Below are positions 7,999-12,801 of a stretch of 36,295 bases of DNA, piece by piece. The stretch spans positions 1 to 36,295 of the forward strand of contig JAHJZF010000050.1 in NCBI GenBank assembly GCA_018826645.1, written 5' to 3'. The notes under the pieces are model-generated. The model was not told the DNA's origin, did not search any database, and saw only the letters and a program-made list of their open reading frames with translations. The position numbers and the translations under genes are program-made. Within the stretch, counting starts at the first letter, position 1. Every line of letters begins with the position of its first letter. The DNA comes from Patescibacteria group bacterium. Its GTDB lineage: Bacteria > Patescibacteriota > Minisyncoccia > UBA6257 > Colwellbacteraceae.

Positions 7999-9438
7999 AT
8001 GAGACCCAGACCCCGCCTTTTAGTAGACATAAAGAGGGGGTGGAGGGTTGATGTTTTTACCCCGCGGTCGGGGCGCGTCAACTTAAGCCCTATATCTAAA
8101 ACCAGAGAGAGAAGACCTCTGTTAAAACCAGTTTTGGGAGTGTTGGCCACTATTGGCTTTGTTCTTATGGCTAATGGTTCAGCCTTTGCTCCGATAGGGG
8201 GAGGAGTGAGAGCTTTGACCATAGAGCAGGAGCGTGAACAACTTGAAGGCCAGCTTCAAAAATTAGAACAAGAGGCAAAACAATACGAGCAGACTATTAC
8301 TGAGTATCGAAAAAAAGGGAATACCCTACAGTCTGAGATAGATCGTCTTAATGCTCGGATTGCTAATATTAATGGCCAAATTGGCACGATTACATCCTCT
8401 CTTAATAAATTAACTGGCCAAATTAAAACGACCAGTTCAAGAATAGAAGAGGTCCAAGGGAAAATAGGACGCAGCAAAGATAGTCTTTCAGAAGTCGTTC
8501 AGAGGATGAGTCGAGATGAAGAGAAGGGTGTTTTGGAGATTCTCCTTACCAATCAAAACCTCTCAGATTTCTTTACAAGCGTGAATGACCTTCTGGTGAT
8601 TCAAGACAGTCTAAAGGAATCTATTATGAACTTAGATCAATTTAGAGAAGAACTTATTACGCAAAAAGAGATTCTTGCGCTTGAGAGATCTGACATAGAA
8701 GCATTGCGTCTTTATCAGGTAAGGCAGAAGCAAGAGGTGGACTCTGTAAAATCTGATAAAAACAACTTGCTGGCTGTTACCAAAGGAGAAGAAGCCGTGT
8801 ACCAACAATTATTAAACATAACAGAGCAAACAGCCGCAGAAATTAGGGCTAGAATCTTCCGTCTTTTGGGTGGTGGACAAATGACGTTCGAAGAAGCTTA
8901 TAAATTTGCGAGCTACGTCGAAAAAAGAACGGGCGTGAGAGCGGCTTTGATATTGGCCGTATTAGATAGAGAATCTGCTTTAGGTAGAAATGTGGGGCAG
9001 TGTAATTATAAAACGGCCATGGCGCCTGGTCCGCCTGAGTCTAGCCGAGACGACATTACGCCTTTCTTACAAATTACTAAGGCTCTTAATTTGGACCCAG
9101 ACAAGACATTAGTCTCGTGTCCGATAGTGGCCGATGGTTATTATGGCGGAGCGATGGGTCCGTCTCAGTTTATCCCTAGCACTTGGGTAGGATATCAAGC
9201 ACGTATCGAAGCGGTAACTGGCAACAGGCCAGCCAGCCCGTGGAATAATTTAGATGCCTTCGTTGCTACGGGCCTTTATTTGAAAGATTCTGGAGCAGCT
9301 TCAAACGAGCTTGCCGCCGCCGCTCGTTACTACTGTGGAGGAAATTGGCAGAGGTATGTCTGTACGAACGTCTATGGAAAAGCCGTGATAGAAAGAGCCA
9401 CTGATTTTGAGAGAGACATCAAGATTCTCGGGGGCTAA
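7999..9438 (+). CDS. Secreted coiled-coil protein with lytic transglycosylase (SLT/MltB-like) domain
   Basis: 479 aa. A basic N-terminus is followed by a hydrophobic export segment (about 42-67). Residues ~75-285 are heptad-rich coiled coil resembling the N-terminal domain of CwlO/PcsB-type cell-wall hydrolases, including the VLEILLTNQNLSDFFTSVNDL region. The C-terminal ~185 residues look like an SLT_2/GH103 (MltB-type) transglycosylase, with RESALGRNVG carrying the presumed catalytic glutamate and GGAMGPSQFIPSTW as the best family string. The enzyme would cleave glycan strands of peptidoglycan outside the membrane, with the coiled coil possibly giving control by partner proteins. It ends overlapping the convergent prfA gene by 4 bp. 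Confidence 0.85.
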   Translation: MRPRPRLLVDIKRGWRVDVFTPRSGRVNLSPISKTRERRPLLKPVLGVLATIGFVLMANGSAFAPIGGGVRALTIEQEREQLEGQLQKLEQEAKQYEQTITEYRKKGNTLQSEIDRLNARIANINGQIGTITSSLNKLTGQIKTTSSRIEEVQGKIGRSKDSLSEVVQRMSRDEEKGVLEILLTNQNLSDFFTSVNDLLVIQDSLKESIMNLDQFREELITQKEILALERSDIEALRLYQVRQKQEVDSVKSDKNNLLAVTKGEEAVYQQLLNITEQTAAEIRARIFRLLGGGQMTFEEAYKFASYVEKRTGVRAALILAVLDRESALGRNVGQCNYKTAMAPGPPESSRDDITPFLQITKALNLDPDKTLVSCPIVADGYYGGAMGPSQFIPSTWVGYQARIEAVTGNRPASPWNNLDAFVATGLYLKDSGAASNELAAAARYYCGGNWQRYVCTNVYGKAVIERATDFERDIKILGG

Positions 9439-10178
9439 GAAGACTTTTTCTCTTGTTCAGCCTTTTTGAAAGCTTTAACGATGGGCGACATGTCGCCTCC
9501 TAAAATTTTTTCTAAATTGTGCCACTTTTTGCCGATGCGATGGTCTGTGATTCTATCTTGAGGGAAATTGTAGGTTCTAATCTTCTCTGATCTGTCGCCG
9601 GAGCCGATTTGGCTACGCCTAAGTTCTCCCATCTCTGCGCCCTGCTCCTCGATTTGATTCTCGTAGAGTTTAGAGCGGAGAATTTCAAGAGCTACCTCGC
9701 GGTTACTTTGCTGACTTCTGCCTGCCTGAGAGCTGACTACTATGCCGGTTGGTTTATGAACCATTCGGACGGCTGTCTCAACCTTATTGACGTTTTGTCC
9801 TCCAGGACCGCTTGAGCGGAAAAATGAGATTTCAACATCGCCCAAGTTAAGCTCAACTTCTTGGGGCTCTACGACGGGCATAATAGCCACAGAGGCGGTA
9901 GAGGTGTGGACTCTGCCGGACTTTTCGGTTTTTGGGATGCGTTGGACGCGGTGGACGCCTGATTCGTGTTTTAGCATGTTGTAGACGCCTTCGCCTTTAA
10001 TTTGGGCGATAAAGTTTTTATAGCCGTCGAGAGTGGTCTGACTACTGTCTAAGACGGAGAATTTCCAGCCTTGGGTTTCGGAGAAACGTTGGTACATACG
10101 CACCAAATCGCCTGCAAAAATAGCGGCTTCATCACCACCTGCCCCAGCTCTTATTTCTAGTATTACTTTATCGCTCAT
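9435..10178 (-). CDS. prfA: Peptide chain release factor 1, lacking the N-terminal domain
   Basis: 247 aa against about 360 for typical RF1. The protein begins at VILEIRAGAGGDEA, inside the PCRF domain, so domain 1 (about 100 residues) is absent. The stop-codon recognition motif reads P-K-T (82-84) in VQRIPKTEKSGRVHTS, matching the RF1 PxT pattern rather than the RF2 SPF motif. The peptidyl-tRNA hydrolysis motif GGQ is at 126-128 in RSSGPGGQNVNK. YNFPQDRITDHR is also conserved. It should terminate translation at UAA/UAG. The frame stays open upstream of the ATG to just past the L31 stop, but encodes nothing like RF1. AGGTGG five bases before the ATG is one of only two Shine-Dalgarno-like sites in the window. 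Confidence 0.9.
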   Translation of the reverse strand: MSDKVILEIRAGAGGDEAAIFAGDLVRMYQRFSETQGWKFSVLDSSQTTLDGYKNFIAQIKGEGVYNMLKHESGVHRVQRIPKTEKSGRVHTSTASVAIMPVVEPQEVELNLGDVEISFFRSSGPGGQNVNKVETAVRMVHKPTGIVVSSQAGRSQQSNREVALEILRSKLYENQIEEQGAEMGELRRSQIGSGDRSEKIRTYNFPQDRITDHRIGKKWHNLEKILGGDMSPIVKAFKKAEQEKKSS

Positions 10179-10189
10179 AGGTCCACCTG

Positions 10190-10224
10190 CCCCGTAGTGC
10201 TTACAGAGTAAGCATTTTTCGGGG
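10190..10224 (-). promoter_or_regulatory. Two-part hairpin between rpmE and prfA
   Basis: Outer stem 10190-10194 with 10220-10224 (CCCCG/CGGGG) and inner stem 10198-10204 with 10208-10214 (TGCTTAC/GTAAGCA), three-base loop. It sits between the L31 stop codon and the RF1 start. There is no U-run on the minus strand, so it is more likely a processing, stability or translation-control structure than a terminator. Confidence 0.5.
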
Positions 10225-10225
10225 T

Positions 10226-10579
10226 TTACTTAGATACCTTTTTAAGGGCCTTCTTTCCGCCGGAGGCGGATCCGCCTTTGGCGGAAGGTTTTCTGACGGG
10301 TTTGGCTTCTTCAACTTCAGCTGTTTTAGGCTTCTTTTTAGGGGAAGGCTTGCTCTTGGCAGAAGCTTTTGTGAGCTCTGCTTTAGCTCTGCGCGCCTTG
10401 AATTTCTCAACCCTACCAGCGGTATCGATAAGCTTCTCTTGACCTGTAAAGAAAGGGTGACAGGCGCTACATATCTCTACTTTCATTTCTTCATGAGTTG
10501 AGCCAATTTCATGTACTTTTCCGCATGAACAAACGATTTTCGCAGTTGTATAGTATTGTGGGTGTATATTCTTTTTCAT
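10226..10579 (-). CDS. rpmE: Ribosomal protein L31 with lysine/proline/alanine-rich C-terminal extension
   Basis: 117 aa. Residues 1 to ~65 are bL31 of the zinc-binding type: MKKNIHPQYYTTAKIVCSCG, with Cys17, Cys19, Cys37 and Cys40 as ligands and HPFFTGQEKLIDTAGRVEKF at the end of the core. The following ~50 residues are a low-complexity basic tail of K, P, A and S, making the protein much longer than the usual ~70 aa. The tail contains a DNA palindrome (10255-10286). The ATG overlaps the TGA of the GIY-YIG gene, and the boundary of the GIY-YIG element touches the start codon, so the element may have separated L31 from its original promoter. Confidence 0.93.
   Translation of the reverse strand: MKKNIHPQYYTTAKIVCSCGKVHEIGSTHEEMKVEICSACHPFFTGQEKLIDTAGRVEKFKARRAKAELTKASAKSKPSPKKKPKTAEVEEAKPVRKPSAKGGSASGGKKALKKVSK
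10255..10286. repeat. 32-bp palindromic repeat inside the rpmE tail
   Basis: TTCCGCC at 10255-10261 and GGCGGAA at 10280-10286 enclose a central GGCGGATCCGCC palindrome. Only a 3-bp internal segment (GGA against TTT) breaks the symmetry. It lies in frame in the L31 extension, coding glycine/serine/alanine there. Its ends match the outer seven bases of the inverted repeat at 15544-15604. Confidence 0.7.
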
Positions 10580-10836
10580 CCCGTTAGAGACAGGGAGCGC
10601 TTTAACCTATTTCTAAGATAGCGTTTTCCCATGCCTGATTTTAGATATTTTTCTCTTGACCTTGAATCTTGTTCGTTTGTACAAGCCTCGTAATAGATTA
10701 GCTCAAAGGGTCCTCGATCCTTTGTGGAAGCCACCTTTCCAGACACATGTTCTTTAAAGCGCTTCCGTAAATCTACCGTAGAGCCAGTATACCAGTTCCC
10801 GTCCTTTTTGCTAAGAAGTACATATGTGTAATACAT
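10576..10836 (-). CDS. Small GIY-YIG nuclease-domain protein
   Basis: 86 aa stand-alone GIY-YIG domain (UPF0213/YhbQ-like size). YTYVLLSKKDGNWYTGSTVD contains the diverged GIY (YVL) and YIG (YTG) halves. RKRFKEH has the catalytic-region arginine, LIYYEA supplies a glutamate, and SREKYLKSG is typical of the family. Such domains make single-metal DNA strand cuts, but the target of small stand-alone members is generally unknown. The gene fits almost exactly between inverted repeats: the left repeat ends just before the ATG, and the right repeat encodes the last residues SLTG. Its stop overlaps the L31 start codon. No Shine-Dalgarno is seen. Confidence 0.9.
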   Translation of the reverse strand: MYYTYVLLSKKDGNWYTGSTVDLRKRFKEHVSGKVASTKDRGPFELIYYEACTNEQDSRSREKYLKSGMGKRYLRNRLKRSLSLTG

Positions 10837-10852
10837 AGTGGTCTCTAACGGG
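10580..10852 (-). mobile_element. Inverted-repeat-bounded element carrying the GIY-YIG gene
   Basis: CCCGTTAGAGAC at 10580-10591 and its perfect reverse complement GTCTCTAACGGG at 10841-10852 bracket a 273-bp unit that holds little besides the nuclease gene. One AT dinucleotide flanks each side, so the symmetry extends to 14 bp, or AT is a 2-bp target duplication. The same terminal sequences bound the short element at 15367-15437. This resembles an autonomous transposable or homing unit in which the nuclease acts on its own ends. Mobility is inferred, not shown. Confidence 0.6.
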
Positions 10853-10956
10853 ATAAATCAACGGCTGAATTATCATGGATTACCCGCATATAGTCAACCC
10901 ATACACTTAATGATGACGAGCGTTTTTAGGCGCCTAGAACCTAGTTGTCATTTTTG

Positions 10957-10972
10957 TGACGATAGGTCGTCA
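10957..10972. promoter_or_regulatory. Operator-like palindrome TGACGATAGGTCGTCA
   Basis: Perfect 6-4-6 inverted repeat. The half-site TGACGA or its complement recurs at 10914-10919 and 11055-11060. The last copy lies inside the promoter spacer at 11046-11074, so a dimeric repressor or activator binding here could control the GC-rich gene. Confidence 0.4.
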
Positions 10973-11045
10973 TAAAGTGTGTAGGTCAAGGAAAAGCGTT
11001 GACATGACGTTAGGGGGGATTAGAATAAGGTGGGTTATATATAGC

Positions 11046-11074
11046 TTGACTTTATCGTCAAGTTATGGTATAAA
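11046..11074 (+). promoter_or_regulatory. Promoter TTGACT-17-TATAAA
   Basis: TTGACT at 11046-11051 and TATAAA at 11069-11074 have ideal 17-bp spacing. CTTGAC and GTCAAG form an inverted repeat at 11045-11062 overlapping the -35 box. Transcription would begin near 11081, giving a leader of about 180 bases that includes the 17-bp hairpin, unlike the leaderless genes around it. Confidence 0.55.
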
Positions 11075-11177
11075 ACTGTCATATGGTAAATCAACGCAAA
11101 TAGTGAGTAAAATCGCGTTTTTTTGCTTTGTACCTTTTCAACCTATTCATATAGGAAAATAGCAGGAAATATCTACA

Positions 11178-11231
11178 GCTAGCATGTGCTAAGTGTCCGT
11201 CAGAAGTGGTGGGTACTTAGCACATGCTAGC
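11178..11231 (+). promoter_or_regulatory. 17-bp perfect hairpin in the leader of the GC-rich gene
   Basis: GCTAGCATGTGCTAAGT (11178-11194) and its exact reverse complement (11215-11231) flank a 20-base loop. There is no U-run after it, so it is not a canonical terminator. It sits 31 bases before the start codon and may be an mRNA control structure, a DNA-binding site, or the edge of an inserted segment. Confidence 0.6.
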
Positions 11232-11262
11232 AACCCCATCCTCATCGGAGAGGAGGTGACCC

Positions 11263-12609
11263 ATGCAGCGGTGCACCGGTAAGAAGAAGAACGGGAGCGA
11301 TTGTATGTCGCCGTTCATCGTGCCGGGCTCCAGCCCGTTGCGATGTGGGTGGCACCTCGAAGGTGCACCTCCCCCGAAGAGAAAGAAGGGAAAGATGGCC
11401 AAGGACAAGTCGGCGCGTCGCCGTATCGGCGCAGTAGAGACAGCGGTTACGAGCATTCAAGCTTCTGTGGCGAGCATTCCGCATGCCATGGCTACCGCGG
11501 TCCAGACTGCGTTCGATCGCGAGCGCACTGAGCGTGAGGCTGACGTTCGTCGTCTCAACGATCGGGTCAATGATGAGGGGCGTCGACGTCGTAACCTCGG
11601 AGGGTTCGTCGGTGGTGGACTTGGTTTGCTGGCGATCGTGGTCGCAATCGTTCTCTCCCTTATGGGAGGAAGGGTTGGGCGCAACGCCGACAACATCGGT
11701 GACAACGCCACGGCAATCACTGCCGTCAATGACCGAATCGACGGTGTCGTGACTTCCATCGCTGACTTGCGAGCTGATTTCGAGCGGTTCACGCTCGACT
11801 TCGGTCCGCGCGTTGGCGCTCTGGAGACAGATATCGCGGGCACCGACCAGGAGATCGCCGATCTCCGCGAATGGTTGAGCGATGAGCTCGGCTATATCCG
11901 CGGAGACATCCAGCGTTTCTACGATACGCTGGATGCGCGACTCCTAGTGGTCGAAGGTCGTGCCGAACCTATGACGACGGACGAGTTCCGTCTGATGGTT
12001 CTTGGCGTTCTCGCAGAGTGTGGCATTCCATGTCGCGTCTGCGAGATTCCTCCGTCGACGGTGCCTTACGCACCGCCGACAACCCGAGGAGGTGGTGGCT
12101 CGACGACGTCTACAACACAGGCGTCAACGACTACCACGGTGGCGCCGTCTACGACGACGACCACCGTGGCACCGACGAGCACGACGACTACGACCAGCAC
12201 TACGGTCCCGTCCACGACTAGCACGACGAGCACTACGACCACCGAACCGACCACGACTACGACCCTGAATGTCGGTCCTGAGATCATCTCGATTTCGGCG
12301 ACACTCGGGGAGACGAATTGTGAAGGTTTCGCAGAGGTCGTCTTCGGAGCGAGCGTCTCCGATCCAGACGGCGTGAGGTCGGTTGTGTTCTCTCTGGCAA
12401 ACGGCTCGTACTACTTGGGTTGGCACACTGTCACCGTGACGGCGACGGACAACCTTGGGGCATCGACGAGTCGCCCCTATAGGTTCAACGTCCCGGAGGT
12501 AGAGAATCCGGCGGCGTGCGGTAGTCAGCCCACCATTCCGACGGAGACGACGACCAGCACCACCGAGGGCGGTGGCAATCAGCCGACGATTCCGACGACG
12601 ATTCCGTAG
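11263..12609 (+). CDS. GC-rich membrane protein: zinc-knuckle, TM helix, coiled coil, Thr-rich stalk, Ig-like domain
   Basis: 448 aa, function unknown. Residues 4-31 place Cys4, Cys14, Cys28 and His31 as in small CCCH zinc ribbons of phage and actinobacterial proteins. A charged, weakly helical region follows, then one membrane helix (about 112-135), a coiled coil (about 140-235), a threonine-rich stalk (about 279-335), an Ig-like beta domain (about 338-411) and a second Thr/Pro-rich tail. The zinc part is probably cytoplasmic and the stalk outside. GC content and codon choice (ACG, ACC, TCG, GTC) differ sharply from all neighbours, and a perfect GGAGGTGA lies five bases before the ATG. Thr-rich stalks of this type are common in Actinobacteria, which suggests transfer. 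It precedes another surface protein gene. Confidence 0.85.
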   Translation: MQRCTGKKKNGSDCMSPFIVPGSSPLRCGWHLEGAPPPKRKKGKMAKDKSARRRIGAVETAVTSIQASVASIPHAMATAVQTAFDRERTEREADVRRLNDRVNDEGRRRRNLGGFVGGGLGLLAIVVAIVLSLMGGRVGRNADNIGDNATAITAVNDRIDGVVTSIADLRADFERFTLDFGPRVGALETDIAGTDQEIADLREWLSDELGYIRGDIQRFYDTLDARLLVVEGRAEPMTTDEFRLMVLGVLAECGIPCRVCEIPPSTVPYAPPTTRGGGGSTTSTTQASTTTTVAPSTTTTTVAPTSTTTTTSTTVPSTTSTTSTTTTEPTTTTTLNVGPEIISISATLGETNCEGFAEVVFGASVSDPDGVRSVVFSLANGSYYLGWHTVTVTATDNLGASTSRPYRFNVPEVENPAACGSQPTIPTETTTSTTEGGGNQPTIPTTIP

Positions 12610-12666
12610 TAATGGTCTCACGTAGGTAGCTCCTGCTATATCTCTCGACCTGTTCTAAGGTTCGGG

Positions 12667-12710
12667 AAAAACCCATCTCTCTCTTACACTTCGTGTGCGA
12701 GAGAGATGGG
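12667..12710 (-). terminator. Strong hairpin after the GC-rich gene, minus-strand terminator layout
   Basis: CCCATCTCTCTC (12672-12683) pairs perfectly with 12699-12710, with a further short ACA/TGT stem around a TTCG-containing loop. An A5 run at 12667-12671 gives a U-tract only for the minus strand. On the plus strand it could still act as a U-less terminator of the kind reported for high-GC bacteria, ending the 11263-12609 transcript. Confidence 0.55.
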
Positions 12711-12801
12711 GCCTACGATTAAACTCTTGAAAATAAAGCGTCAAGGGTTTAAATGTGGGTATTCGAACTCACAAAAGGTTAAAAATAAATACAAAAAACA
12801 A

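Larger units (their letters stand above)
10853..11262. other. Non-coding region upstream of the GC-rich gene
   Basis: No credible gene was found in these 410 bases. They hold repeated TGACGA/TCGTCA hexamers (10914, 10957, 10967, 11055), a related TGACGT at 11005, two possible promoters (TTGACA at 10999 and TTGACT at 11046), the AGGCGCCT palindrome at 10928-10935, and a 17-bp perfect hairpin at 11178-11231. This is dense regulatory content compared with the short or absent leaders elsewhere in the window. Confidence 0.6.

Noticed and set aside
11457..12621. Long antisense and alternative-frame open frames over the GC-rich gene, including an Arg-rich and a Val-rich product
   Set aside because: They come from high GC content and repeated ACG/ACC threonine codons; the products are low-complexity and lack start signals.
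12750..12780. tRNA T-loop-like string (GTTCGAAT on the minus strand)
   Set aside because: The closing T-stem pairs do not form (G-A and A-C mismatches) and no acceptor, D or anticodon arm can be folded around it.
12706..12801. Upstream start of the FN3 surface protein at 12706
   Set aside because: The ATG lies inside a hairpin stem and would put 32 basic residues before a complete signal peptide that starts at 12802.
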